Notes under the pieces: generated by a model
Databases searched by the model: none
What the model was told of the DNA's origin: nothing
Seen by the model: the letters and a program-made list of their open reading frames with translations, nothing else
Shown here: one piece after another, positions 11,080 through 20,435 of the stretch
How the letters are laid out: each line of letters starts with the position of its first letter
How positions within the stretch are numbered: position 1 is the stretch's first letter
Source of the DNA: Hippopus hippopus
Lineage: Eukaryota > Mollusca > Bivalvia > Cardiida > Cardiidae
Length of the DNA stretch: 64,000 nucleotides
Direction of reading: 5' to 3'
NCBI GenBank assembly: GCA_946811185.2
Contig: OX328112.1
Coordinates: 25,495,742 to 25,559,741 of the forward strand
Translations under genes and position numbers: made by a program

Positions 11080-11471
11080 TACCTCTTTACCAAACGACAA
11101 AATTTTTAGACTCGTCCACATTCAAAGCATTTGCAGACGAAAAATTAAATGTTGCTTGAATGGTGATTTCTGCCTTTGATAGGTTAGAAAACATTGTGGA
11201 AAAGAAGTAAAGACAGATTCCAATGTAAATAGTGCAGGTTTTCTCTCTTTATCAAAAAACAAAATTTTAGACTTGTCCAAATTCAAAGCATTTGCAGACG
11301 ACAATTTAAATATTGCTAGAATGATGATTTCTGTCTGTGATAGGGTTGAAAACATTGTGGGAAAAGGAGAAAATGCTGGTGACCAGCATTTTCTCCTTTT
11401 CCCACAATGTTTTTGAAAGTCTTCTCTTTCAGGGCCGTTAATTTTTTCAGTTGGGATTATTTGGTAAAGGG
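11080..11471 (-). repeat. Family C element with duplicated left half
   Basis: The left segment (ACAAAATTTTTAGACTCGTCC, TTGCAGACGA) occurs at about 11085-11210 and again at 11245-11360. The full hairpin and right end GGTAAAGGG-TTAA follow. This looks like a copy inserted in, or recombined with, another. Confidence 0.7.
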
Positions 11472-11801
11472 TTAAAATGTATTGAGGCAGGACTTAAGTA
11501 CGTCCATATTTTGATATGGCCGCTATTGTAAAGGGGATTAATGTAGGAGATGGTATTGGAAAATTCTACTTGTATTGATATATTTTATTTAGAGCAATAC
11601 TGAAAGGGTCATTTACATTGTGGCTGAATACGTTTTAATATTGTTGTGAGTTGGAGAGTGCTTTTTGAAAATATTAATGAGTGTTTGGTAGCAAAACTTT
11701 TATACATAGATTTGATCTGTGAATTGGTAGACTAAGCGCCAAACATTGTAGTAAGTGCATACCTCATTGCGGCAAAACGATATTAAAATATATATATATA
11801 T
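11472..11801. other. Intergenic stretch, nothing recognised
   Basis: It ends in a short TA run at 11789-11801. No gene is seen. Confidence 0.4.
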
Positions 11802-12051
11802 GAGTGATGCTCTGGCAAAGTGGGGTTTAATTCATAATACCAGGCAGATTATCTCATAGTTATGGATCCATACAATCCATTTTGTCTAAAATACAACTAA
11901 ATCATGGGGTAGAATGATTCATGGAAAAGCAGAAAATTTACAAAAGCAAAAAGTTGACACATGCCAGTCTGTGCAGTCGGCGCAGACTGGCACGGGTCGA
12001 TACTCTTTTTTTTGCAGTTGTAATAAATCCTCTTTTCACAGAGCATGGCTC
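11802..12051 (+). repeat. Family B miniature inverted-repeat element
   Basis: It starts GAGTGATGCTCTGGC and ends CAGAGCATGGCTC. The inner palindrome is ATGCCAGTCTGTGCAGTCGG / CGCAGACTGGCACGG. Confidence 0.75.
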
Positions 12052-12056
12052 AGAAT

Positions 12057-12318
12057 TGGCCTGCAACACGCGAAAAGGGGCATTCGGACATTTGCGTAAA
12101 GTGTCATCCCGAATCAGCCTGCGCAGTCCGCGCAGGCTAATCCGAGACGACACTTTCCGTTCTTATGCAATTTTCTCGTTCGCACAAGTCTACTGTAGTA
12201 CAAAATCGAATGTAGTCGTAAAGTGTCGTCTCGGATCAGTCTGCGCGGACTACGCAGGCTGATCCGCGACGACACTTTACGCAAATGTCCGGATGCCCCT
12301 TTTCGCGTGTTGCAGGCA
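12057..12318. repeat. Family A double-hairpin miniature element
   Basis: The ends TGGCCTGCAACACGCGAAAA and TTTTCGCGTGTTGCAGGC are present with both inner hairpins. It lies about 360 bp upstream of small gene 1. Confidence 0.85.
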
Positions 12319-12676
12319 ATATAATACATGTATTCTATAGACTTAATCTGTAAATTTACAAACCCAGTGCCATACTTTTTAGCGAGTGGATACTTCAGTG
12401 AAGGCAAAACAATTTTGATTATACATATTTTGAAATTAAGTGATGATAAAATATGAGCAAATGATAAATTTGACTGAGAGAACATATTGAAGTAAGTTTG
12501 ATTTGTGATAAAAAAAAATCTTGCTCAAGTCAGGTAAAACGTTTTGATGTAAAAACAACAACAACAACGCCGGAACACTGGGTAATGTGATCTTCTTTAC
12601 CACACACAAAAAAGAATACACTTATCAGCATTTGTGAAGAGAAAATACTTCAAAAGCATTGCAGTTCGTTGTAAAA

Positions 12677-12982
12677 ATGTCATCATCCACACAAACAGTG
12701 TCGACCCAGCTCGCTGACTCCAAGCTGCAAGCGTCAACAAAGTACCGGTGGGTTGCAGAATTCTTGGCGGGACCCAGCGGTTACATGGAGAAAGAGGAAA
12801 TAGTGAGTGACTGGTTCCCGGATCTCAACGAAGCGAAAATGAACGCGATAGACAAAGCCGAAAGGGAGGTACAGGACTTCCCGTACTCACGTGGCAGAAT
12901 TTTGAAGCTTTTCGTCGAAGACGAGGCGGGAAAAGAAGTCAAAGAATTATGCAACGCAAAAACTAATGTGCCTGTTCGGTGA
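12677..12982 (+). CDS. Small orphan protein, paralogue 1 (101 aa)
   Basis: I do not recognise this protein. It opens with MSSSTQTVSTQLADSK and then KYRWVAEF. The residue pattern suggests two beta strands (about residues 24-32 and 40-48), a charged helix (about 52-70, LNEAKMNAIDKAEREV), then a strand and EDEAGKEVKEL near the C-terminus. No signal peptide or membrane segment is visible, so it is probably soluble and intracellular. The chosen ATG has A at -3. The frame runs open to an upstream TTG, but only this ATG is shared with the second copy at 47229-47528, which is roughly half identical over its length. The string GTAAAAATGTCATCATCC spans both starts, and the 3' flanks also resemble each other. 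The nearby GCAG before the start could be a splice acceptor from a 5' non-coding exon. Selection for protein is inferred, not shown. Confidence 0.75.
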   Translation: MSSSTQTVSTQLADSKLQASTKYRWVAEFLAGPSGYMEKEEIVSDWFPDLNEAKMNAIDKAEREVQDFPYSRGRILKLFVEDEAGKEVKELCNAKTNVPVR

Positions 12983-13267
12983 ATTATGTTTAATTGTAAA
13001 TGTGCCTTCATTTTGATTTTATTATCTTTTCTTTTACTTATTTGATCTACTAGCCTGTGGACGAATTTTTGCGATTGCCGCAGACAACCATACGTAGAAA
13101 ACATAAAATATAAAACATAAATAAAATGTGGGAAAAGGACATACTGATCGTTACGAACAACTCCTTTTTTCACTATGTTTGCACTTTTATTCTTTTAGTA
13201 TAATTAGGTACACGGTGATCGTCTAAATATTGCTATTTCAAAGGTATAGTTTGGGGAATAATATCTC
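12983..13267. other. 3' flank of small gene 1
   Basis: The first 50 bases (GTAAATGTGCCTTCATTTTG) resemble the 3' flank of the paralogue at 47.5 kb. AATAAA occurs at 13122. A weak family C remnant follows. Confidence 0.4.
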
Positions 13268-13368
13268 CTTAGCGGACTGTGTAGATTCAAGATCAGACTG
13301 CACGTTCTGTGCAGTCTGATCTTGATCTACGCTGTCCGCAAAAGGTCAGTGAGTCGCGCTTAGCAGCC
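13268..13368 (+). repeat. Family D hairpin repeat
   Basis: The hairpin AAGATCAGACTGCACGTTC / TGTGCAGTCTGATCTTG is flanked by AGCGGACTGTGTAG and CGCTGTCCGCAAAAGGTCAG. The family recurs about ten times in the window. Confidence 0.8.
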
Positions 13369-13434
13369 AATGGGTTAAAATCTGTTCGCAACAAAATACA
13401 GTAATGACACTATTCCATGATATGTACGGCCATG

Positions 13435-13520
13435 TGAAAATACTTAAAAAACAGCATTTTCTTTTTTCCCTGTCATGTTTCCTACCCTTTCAAAGACAAA
13501 ACGCATCGTTTTAGTATCAT
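13435..13520 (+). repeat. Family C remnant
   Basis: AGCATTTTCTTTTTTCC and TACCCTTTCAAAGAC match the right half of family C. Confidence 0.4.
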
Positions 13521-13521
13521 T

Positions 13522-13673
13522 TGGCTTGCAACACGCGAAAAGGGGCATTCGGACAATTGCGTAAAGTGTCGTATCGGATCAGCCTGCACAGTCCGCGCGG
13601 AGGCTGACCCGGGTCGATACTGTTTGCAGATGCATTAAGCCCCCTTTTCACAGAACATGGCTTAAATATATTC
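13522..13673. repeat. Chimeric element: left half family A, right half family B
   Basis: Positions 13522-13597 match the start of family A (TGGCTTGCAACACGCG through GCCTGCACAGTCCGCGC). Positions 13598-13673 match the end of family B (GAGGCTGACCCGGGTCGAT through ACAGAACATGGC). The switch lies in the CAGTCCGCGC-like core that both families share. Confidence 0.75.
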
Positions 13674-13754
13674 GACAGTATAATACCGTCCAACCTGCTT
13701 TTAGCCTTTCCGCGCCACACGCGAAAAGATAAAGATGAACATTTATGCAGACGT

Positions 13755-13840
13755 CATAAATCAAGATCAGACTGCACACAACGTGCAGTCTGATCTTGGA
13801 TCTATACCGTCCGCTTGTTTGGTCAAGCCTATAAAATAAA
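13755..13840 (+). repeat. Family D hairpin repeat
   Basis: AAGATCAGACTGCACACAACG / GTGCAGTCTGATCTTGG is followed by ACCGTCCGCTTGTTTGGTC. Confidence 0.75.
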
Positions 13841-13934
13841 GATCTTTCTCAATTTCAGTGTATTGTAATTTTTAGCTATCAAAAGGTCGAGTTTATATGA
13901 GCCGTTCCCTGGCAAACGGGGTTTAATGTATCCT

Positions 13935-14264
13935 CCTGGGCCCCATTTTACTAAAGTAGTTACGAACAAAATTTGCGTAAATTTTACGTAACTATTGTAT
14001 GGTGGCATATTTCTGCCACGAGATACGAGATAACTATCATAATTATTTTAGAAAACTATTACGATAAATCAAAGTTTCCTGGAAATTTTATCTAGATAAA
14101 ATGAAAAGATAAAAGTTCCAGGAAAGTTTGATTTATCGCAACTGTCTTCTAAAATAACCATGATAGTTATCTCGTATCTCGTGGCAGAAATATGCCACCA
14201 TACTATAGTTACGTAAAACTTTCGCAATTTTGTTCTTAACTACTTTAGTAAAACGGGGCCCAGG
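13935..14264. repeat. Palindromic element (GGGCCCC ends) within family B
   Basis: The ends CCTGGGCCCCATTTTACTAA and TAGTAAAACGGGGCCCAGG are inverted. The arms continue as GTAGTTACGAACAAAATTTG and AATTTTGTTCTTAACTAC. A hAT-like element lies at the centre of symmetry. Confidence 0.75.
13999..14201. mobile_element. hAT-like miniature element (family M), 203 bp
   Basis: Perfect terminal inverted repeats ATGGTGGCATATTTCTGCCA / TGGCAGAAATATGCCACCAT are flanked by 8-bp repeats ACTATTGT and ACTATAGT (7 of 8 match). An 8-bp target duplication is the hallmark of hAT transposons (established). Confidence 0.8.
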
Positions 14265-14368
14265 CTGATGCATTGTAACAAGCAAGTATGAGGACTGATA
14301 AAGGCTGACCTGAGCTGATACTGTTTTCAGATGCATTCAACTCTCTTGCCGGCCACATAGTATGACTC

Positions 14369-14891
14369 ATTCATTTCATGCTTTCCGGTAGTTTATCGAG
14401 AAATAAGAGTGAAATATTAAAAAAATCCATCCTGTATTAAAGTAACAAGAGCTGCCAAAAGTAAAGAAAGAAGGTGTTAATGTGCATTTAAATTATATCA
14501 TACTATTTTGAAAAAAAAAAGGAAATTATCGTGCAGATGACAATCTGTTATTGTACGGTGGGTCCAAGTCATTATATCTTTAGTTTACATTTTGCCTGAA
14601 TTTAAAATTGATTTATCTGCCAGCGACTAACACTTGAACCGACCACACTACAACAGATTGTTATCTTCACAATAATTTCAATAATTCTAAATGGAATGAT
14701 TTAAATGATTTAAATTGAATGCATTTTAAAACCTGCATCCTTTTTGGCCGCTACTGGGCCTTTAAGTAAATGCCCGGGGAATACTTCAAATGTGCTTGAT
14801 TCAGACGGGTGCTCGCCTAGTACAGGTACATTTCAACTTGTTTGTCTGTATCAGTCATGCTCTGTGACAATAGGTTTTATGCATTTGCAAA
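14369..14891. other. Intergenic stretch, nothing recognised
   Basis: A string CATGCTTTCCGGTAGTTTATCG near 14378 recurs at 44775. No gene is seen. Confidence 0.4.
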
Positions 14892-15155
14892 TGGCGTGCA
14901 ACACGCGAAAAGGGGCATTCGGACATTTGCGTAAAGTGTAGTCTCGGATCAGCCTGCGCACTCCGCGCTGACTAATCTGAAACAACACTTTTCGTTTTTA
15001 TGTAATTTCCTGTTTTTGTGCAAGTCTACTGTAGGACAAAATCTAATGTAGTCGTAAAGTGCCGTCTCGGATTAGCTTGCGCGGACTGCGCGGGCTGATC
15101 CGAGACGACACTTTACGCAAATGTCCGACTGTCCCTTTTTGCGTGTTGTGGGCCA
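14892..15155. repeat. Family A double-hairpin miniature element
   Basis: The ends are TGGCGTGCAACACGCGAAAA and TTTTTGCGTGTTGTGGGCCA. The first inner hairpin has decayed (CGCACTCCGCGCTGACTAAT). Confidence 0.8.
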
Positions 15156-15373
15156 AGTAGTATCGACTATGTTAGCCAGCGCAGTCCGCAGGCTGTCACG
15201 GATCTAAATCTTAAGCTATTCGTATTTTTTTCTGCATGTCGAAGAACCACACAACCTCATTTTTCAGGCGGTTGTTAAACAAAATCGATTTTTATGGATT
15301 CATAATTATATGATGACTTTCTTGGTATAATGTTTCAAGGAGACACACTAGACCCCTTTTGCTTGGGCATGCC
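15156..15373 (-). repeat. Family B element, reverse orientation, diverged
   Basis: It shows GCCAGCGCAGTCCGCAGGCTG, GGTTGTTAAACAAAAT, GGATTCATAATTATATGATG and ACCCCTTTTGCTTGGGCATG, which are the family B landmarks in reverse. Confidence 0.65.
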
Positions 15374-16019
15374 CCATATTGTGCTACTTTTATAAAGGTT
15401 GTATTTTCATTAGAGGTGCCAGTAAAGCTCGATACACACAGTAAGATTAATATCAGAGATTTTTGTATCTGAGACAAATCTTACTGTCTGTACATCCGTA
15501 ATACATGTATTATAAGATTTTCTGGAGGAGTCAAGAAACTGTAGTAGGTTTAGAGCAATGCTCTATTTCCTAAGATTCTTATTGCAGAATTATCCAATCA
15601 CAGCTTAGCATTTCCTGGAAGGTGAGTTACCTGTAGATTTGTTGATGCTGTAAAGTGTATACACATTGAGAAAGCCACTTTCCTGGTACACAAAAATGGC
15701 AGATAATATATTTTCAATGTATTGGTCCAACATCTTCGCACCAGAAATGGTCCGTCTAAGTTTTCCAATGCAATAGCAATAATTATCATGCATAATGCCA
15801 TGATCACTTCATCTTGCTCTGTAAGCACCACTTTGACACTAAATCTACACATTAGCAAAATTCTAGCGGGGAAACCCGACAGTAAGAAGAGCATCATAAG
15901 ATTTGTATTTGTGTGTGTACATACATGTAAATGTATTATGATACACAAATCTCCGAGTATAATTTCACGAGACAAATCATTATTGTGTGTACCAGCCTTA
16001 AGACAGGTTTTCCTGTAAT
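15374..16019. other. Intergenic stretch with an uninterpretable open frame
   Basis: A minus-strand open frame of about 140 codons covers 15598-16023, with a hydrophobic middle but no recognisable domain. No splice context supports it. I do not call a gene here. Confidence 0.35.
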
Positions 16020-16350
16020 TCAAAAAAGATGATAAGTATCCCTTTTAGGGAAACGAACCTTGGAACATAAGCGCTGGAAGGCATGCATTTGGGAGTGGGG
16101 AAAAAACCTTTTTTTTTTAACCCGTTACCTATTGATTGATCTCCTGTAAAAGTTGTGGGAAAAGGAGAAAACGCTGGGAACTAACATTTTCTTCTTTTCC
16201 CTCAATTTTTTTTTTAACTTTTTCAAAAACAACTCCCATCATATAAACCGAAAAATAGTTTTTGTCCCACCCAACCGCCAAAATTGTCAGAGGGGGCCGA
16301 GGTCTGTGGTGACCCCAGCTGGTCCCAGCCTAATACTGTCTCCCCCGCTC
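16020..16350 (+). repeat. Family N repeat with a family C-like hairpin
   Basis: It matches 54185-54480: GGCATGCATTTGGGAGTGGG, TTACCTATTGATTGATC, AGGAGAAAACGCTGGGAAC and CAAAATTGTCAGAGGGGG occur in the same order. Confidence 0.65.
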
Positions 16351-16353
16351 TCT

Positions 16354-16551
16354 GGGTTCGTATTGACCAACAATTCTTAAGAACATCGTATGTCTTTTTC
16401 TTTAAGATTTTCAACATTTAAAAGTAACACAACCTCTGATTGGCTGAACCAGATGGTTCAGCCAATCAGAAGTTGTGTTACTTTCAAATTTAGAAAATTC
16501 TTGAGAATAAGACAAAGAATGTTCTTAAGAATGGTTTGTGAATACGGACCC
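16354..16551. repeat. Family F foldback repeat
   Basis: The ends GGGTTCGTATTGACCAAC and TTTGTGAATACGGACC are inverted. The core is TCTGATTGGCTGAACCA / TGGTTCAGCCAATCAGA. Confidence 0.8.
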
Positions 16552-16789
16552 TGCTTGTGTACATCAAATGGGAGTCTGGGAGAGAGAGCAAGGAAATGTT
16601 TTGATAAGAGGAATAATTGCTCGTCATGAACAGTAGCTATTACTCTTACCGTCTCCGCGAAAAAAGAAAAACATTATCTGCTGATACATAAAAGTGAATA
16701 CATAGGAAGGAAAGCAAAAAGTGTTTATTATAAAAAGGTGTTTATTATGGAATGTGTTATTTTAAGAACGTTTTCTAACATGTTTTATA
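16552..16789. other. Intergenic stretch, nothing recognised
   Basis: There is a short internal duplication of GTGTTTATTAT near 16720-16745 and nothing else. Confidence 0.4.
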
Positions 16790-17052
16790 TGGCTTGCAAC
16801 ACACGAAAAGGGACATTTTGACATATGCGTAAAGTGTCGTTCCGGATCAGCCTGCGCAGTCCGCGCAGTCTGATCCGAGACGATACTTTCCGATCGTGTG
16901 TGATTTTCTGTTTCACGTATGTCTAATATAGGACAAAATCTAATCATGACGTAAAGTGCCGTCTCGGATTAGCCTGCGCGGACTGCGAAAGCTGATCCGA
17001 GACGACACTTTACGCATATGTCCGAATGCCTCTTTTTGCGTGTTGCAGGCCA
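16790..17052. repeat. Family A double-hairpin miniature element
   Basis: The ends are TGGCTTGCAACACACGAAAA and CTTTTTGCGTGTTGCAGGCCA, with both inner hairpins. Confidence 0.85.
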
Positions 17053-17067
17053 ATTATTAAATCACAT

Positions 17068-17319
17068 GAACGATGCTCTGGCAAAGGGGGTTTAATACAT
17101 CGCCGTGATGCACTATATCAAGCAAGCCATCACTTAATTATGGATCCACAAGGTCCAGTTTGTATTTAAAGCGATTGAATCATGAGGCAGACTGGTCCTT
17201 TGGCATTCAGAAAATTTATCTATAGCGAAAAGTTTCCAACCGGGTCAGCCTGCGCGGACCAGGGTCAATAGATTTTGCTAATACATGTACATTTAACCCC
17301 CTTTTCACATAGCATGGCT
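17068..17319 (+). repeat. Family B element, inner arm deleted
   Basis: It starts GAACGATGCTCTGGC and ends ACATAGCATGGCT. The inner palindrome has lost its second arm (CAGCCTGCGCGGACCAGGGTC). Confidence 0.7.
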
Positions 17320-17345
17320 GTTTTATGTGTTGTGTTTTACTTTAA

Positions 17346-17568
17346 CTCTTTATCAGATGACAAAAAAAATGGACTCGTCGGAAAAGAAAAGATTATTAGG
17401 CGACAAACTAAATATGAACTAAAAGATGGATTCTGTCTTCGAAAGAATAGAAAACATCGTGCGAAAAGGAGAAAATGCTGCTTAGCAGCATTTTCTCCTT
17501 TTCACACAATGTTTTCAAGAGCATTTTCCTCGAGATTCTTAAAACTCCGGGTAGTCTGGTAAAGAGGG
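17346..17568 (-). repeat. Family C foldback element, reverse
   Basis: TTAA at 17342-17345 precedes CTCTTTATCAGATGAC. The hairpin GGAGAAAATGCTGCT / AGCAGCATTTTCTCC and the right end TCTGGTAAAGAGG are present. Confidence 0.75.
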
Positions 17569-17899
17569 ATAGCTTGTTTGCACATTATTTGATAAAAAAT
17601 TAAATGAATGTCCATTCTTAAACATTTTTTTTTTTTTACATATTAAATGCTGTTCCCTTCAAAAATTGTTCTTACATGTTCATAGCGTTTAATGTGTGTT
17701 AGTTTTTAAATATGTACGTTGTTTAACGCCTTTTTTTTCGGCGTGGCTAAAAGTGCTGGCATTTGACCTACTTTTTGGTATTGATAACAAATGAATACAT
17801 AGAAAGTTGTGATTGGTCAAAAATGCAGACATGTTTATTGTAAGGGCCCCTGCCTATTTGATTGCAAATGTACGCCGTATTTCTTTTTCTAAAGATATT
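17569..17899. other. Intergenic stretch, nothing recognised
   Basis: AT-rich, with T runs. Confidence 0.4.
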
Positions 17900-18060
17900 T
17901 CTTGTTTCAGCATTATTTCAGTTATATTGCGGCGGCCAGTGCACCTATCCATGCTTTTCTGAGTTACCTTTACCAGTGGGATACTTTTCACAATGTTCTT
18001 TCCAAGCCAGTTATGTTTCTACCAGTCGTAAACATCGTCGAAAATACCGATACGGCTGTA
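17900..18060 (-). mobile_element. SINE S1 fragment without the tRNA head
   Basis: AGTTATATTGCGGCGGCCAG, CACCTATCCATGCTTT and TTTCCAAGCCAG match the S1 body. The tRNA-like end is missing. Confidence 0.65.
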
Positions 18061-18091
18061 AAATATTTCATAGGTCAAATGACTATTTTAA

Positions 18092-18313
18092 CCCTTTACC
18101 GCACAGTGCCAACTTTTAACGACCCTGGGAAAGAAGCCTTTTGAAAACATTGTGGGAAAAGGAGAAAATGCTGGTAACCAGCATTTTCTCCTTTTCCCAC
18201 AATGTTTTCTACCCTATCAAAGAAAAATTGCACAATTGTGTGGCACATTGAAATTGTCGTCTGCAAATGCTTTCAATTTGGACAAGGCTAAAATTTTGTC
18301 GGCTGGTAAAGGG
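18092..18313 (+). mobile_element. Family C reference copy, 222 bp, TTAA flanked
   Basis: TTAA at 18088-18091 and 18314-18317 bounds CCCTTTACC...GGTAAAGGG. CCCT next to TTAA is the usual end of piggyBac-type elements (established). The middle is a near-perfect hairpin of about 33-bp arms around GGTAACC. It is non-coding, so it is presumably mobilised in trans (inference). Confidence 0.85.
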
Positions 18314-18320
18314 TTAAATA

Positions 18321-18629
18321 TTGATTGATTGTTTTGGTGTTTAACGCCGTTTTCAACATTATTTCAGTTATATCGCGGCGGCCAGTGCACCTATCCATGC
18401 TTTCCTGGAGTCTCTTTTACCAGTACTCCACACAATTTTCCTTCCAAGCCACTGGCTGCTTTCCCACATAACCAATTGTCGAAACAATGATCAGCGGTGG
18501 GAGAGGAATGAATCCTGTCGCAATGACTATCATCAATCCTCGGAAGGAAATTGGCCGAGCCGGGGATCGAACCCACGACCCCCTGTTCTCAAGTCCTGCA
18601 CGCTACCGACTGAGCTACCGGGGCTCGGC
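18321..18629 (-). mobile_element. SINE S1, full length, with 12-bp target duplication
   Basis: AAGGGTTAAATA occurs at 18309-18320 and again at 18630-18641, bracketing the element. The minus strand starts GCCGAGCCCCGGTAGCTCAG and carries B-box-like GGGTTCGATCCCC. It inserted across the right edge of the family C copy at 18092. Confidence 0.9.
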
Positions 18630-18693
18630 AAGGGTTAAATAAAGCTAATGGAAAATGAAATTGAACACGTTTATTGGTGACTGAATATATTAA

Positions 18694-19023
18694 ATAGACA
18701 TCTTTACAGCCAGAGAGTAAATAAACGCTGTTAAAACTTGACGGTGTTATAATTTAGTCAGCTGTGTCGCCGTAGATAAAAATCGATATAAGGTTTATGG
18801 GGTAAAGAAACTATAGGGATTTATCTTCGATTTAAACCGGAAACTGTGGTTGTTATGTCTATGGCTAGCCGCAATAGAATGAAATGCATTTTCTATCTGC
18901 CGTAATCTGTGCAACCTTGCAACCATCATGGGCAATACTTGGCATGAATATACAAGAGTGATTATAATTTCATAAAAAAAAAACGGTTAAAAAACCTGGA
19001 TGCAAAACAGTGAAGATGTATGT
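18694..19023 (-). repeat. Family I miniature element, reverse copy
   Basis: It is flanked by TTAA (18690-18693) and TTAA (19024-19027). The content is the reverse complement of 3383-3719, including CCGGAAACTGTGGTTGT and CCGTAATCTGTGCAACC. Confidence 0.75.
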
Positions 19024-19061
19024 TTAAATGCTATTTAAGTCGTGATCTGGCAAAAAGGGGG

Positions 19062-19224
19062 CCGGTGTAATGCAGAGAAATGACCCTCCCCTACAAAATG
19101 ACCCATGGGTCATTTCACTACGTAGAGGAATGACCCGGGTCATTATTCTACGTAGAGAAATGACCCCAGACTGTACACAAAGGACCCCCCTCTAGTAGAA
19201 GTAGTTGCAGCAGCAGCAGTAGTA

Positions 19225-19258
<34 letters not shown>

Positions 19259-19577
19259 AAACATCAGCAGCATCAGCAGCAACAACAATGTTAATGCAAA
19301 AAGGGGATAGTAGAAGTACGAGTAGTAGTAGTAGTAGTAGTATCAGCATCAGCAGCAACAACAATGTTACAGGGGAAAAAAAAGGGGGGGGGTCATTTCT
19401 CTACGGGGGTCCTTTCTTTTCATGAGGGGGTCATTCTACTACAGCTAGAGGGGGATCCTTTCTCTACGGTATGGGGTCATTTCTCTACGTAGAATAATGA
19501 CCCGGGTCATTCCTCTACGTAGTGAAATGACCCATGGGTCATTTTGTAGGGGAGGGTCATTTCTCTGCATTACACCG
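19062..19577. mobile_element. Inverted-repeat element of ACGTAG/GGGTCATT blocks
   Basis: About 100-bp arms begin CCGGTGTAATGCAGAGAAAT and end ATTTCTCTGCATTACACCGG. Each arm carries the palindromes AATGACCCATGGGTCATT and AATGACCCGGGTCATT and the site CTACGTAG. The centre is a trinucleotide microsatellite. Confidence 0.85.
19192..19372. repeat. AGT/AGC trinucleotide microsatellite
   Basis: Runs of AGT and AGC occur in two blocks and fill the loop of the surrounding inverted-repeat element. Confidence 0.85.
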
Positions 19578-19809
19578 GCGCATCTCCGTAATGCATTATA
19601 CCAGGCAAGTCATCACGTTATTCTTCATCCATAAAGTCCATTTGTCTGACAACACTTGAACGTTGACGTACAGTGGACCGTCAACATGCAGAAAATTGAC
19701 CAAAATGACCAAAAGCAAAAAAGATTCTTTCCAGACCAGCCTGCGCAGGCTGACATTGGCCGATATTTTTTGCAGATGCTTTAAACCCCCTTTTCACAGA
19801 GCGTGACTC

Positions 19810-19999
19810 ATTTTTATGCGAAGATACTCTTTACCATTTCAGTGCTAGCAATAAAAACTGTGATCGGCTAGTTACAGGTTAGCGTATAAACGATATTTTC
19901 TAAACTGTGTTAAGATTTTTTTGCAGACTAAAGGCTTCGTATACGTCATTGAAATGTGAGTTCTATTCTGTTCATAGCAATTTCGTCGGAGTTTCCGAC
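19810..19999. other. Short intergenic stretch
   Basis: Nothing recognised. Confidence 0.4.
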
Positions 20000-20335
20000 C
20001 CTTTTTACGAACATGAAAGTTCGTAACAAATACATAGCTGAAAGACATACCGCACCTGGCGGGATTTGAACCCGTGCGGAAAAGATCCTCGTTCATTGAG
20101 GTTTAAGGTCTACGGCCCCTAATTCATATTAAAAGACGGAAGCTACCGAGATTGGCCGAATAGCCTTTACGAAAACGTCGATGTTTACCGATAAGTTAGG
20201 GGCCGTAGACCTTTAAAGATCAACACCCTAACCACTGAGCCTAAGAGAATTCTCTCCAACGCAGATGTTAGCTATTGGTTTTATACGGGAAAAGCTATGC
20301 AGTAAGGAAGGAGTGATCTCCCGTAACACATCCCT
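20000..20335 (-). mobile_element. SINE S4, interrupted by a family G element
   Basis: The minus strand carries TAGGCTCAGTGGTTAGGGTG and GGGTTCAAATCCC, and ends with GTTGCGAACTT-like sequence. A 105-bp family G copy splits it in the anticodon-like region. Confidence 0.75.
20107..20211. repeat. Family G element, one-unit copy
   Basis: The ends GGTCTACGGCCCC and GGGGCCGTAGACC are inverted. TTTAA stands on both sides (20102-20106 and 20212-20216). Confidence 0.8.
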
Positions 20336-20435
20336 CTTAAATGTCATCATTTTGATTACAGAAAGCCTTATTAGGCAGAAAGTCTATTATTTAGACAACA
20401 AATGGCTCAATGGCCAATCCCGGACGAGCCCCCAT

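Larger units (their letters stand above)
13899..14368 (+). repeat. Family B element interrupted by a nested foldback
   Basis: The left piece (GAGCCGTTCCCTGGCAAACG) ends at about 13934. The right piece resumes after 14264 (CTGATGCATTGTAACAAGCA) and carries the terminal GATGCATTCAACTCTCTTG region. The gap holds a palindromic element that in turn holds a hAT-like element. Confidence 0.7.
19039..19809 (+). repeat. Family B element split by a foldback insertion
   Basis: The left piece GTGATCTGGCAAAAAGGGG ends at 19061. The right piece resumes at 19578 with GCATCTCCGTAATGCATTAT and ends CAGAGCGTGACTC. Confidence 0.75.

Noticed and set aside
12659..12676. Longer start for small gene 1 at a TTG codon
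   Set aside because: Non-ATG starts are rare in animals, and the ATG at 12677 matches the start of the paralogue.
15598..16023. Minus-strand open frame of 141 codons with hydrophobic stretches
   Set aside because: There is no recognisable family, no splice signals and no second copy. AT-rich sequence gives such frames by chance.
19143..19364. Leucine/threonine-rich open frame
   Set aside because: It is a translation of the AGT/AGC microsatellite.
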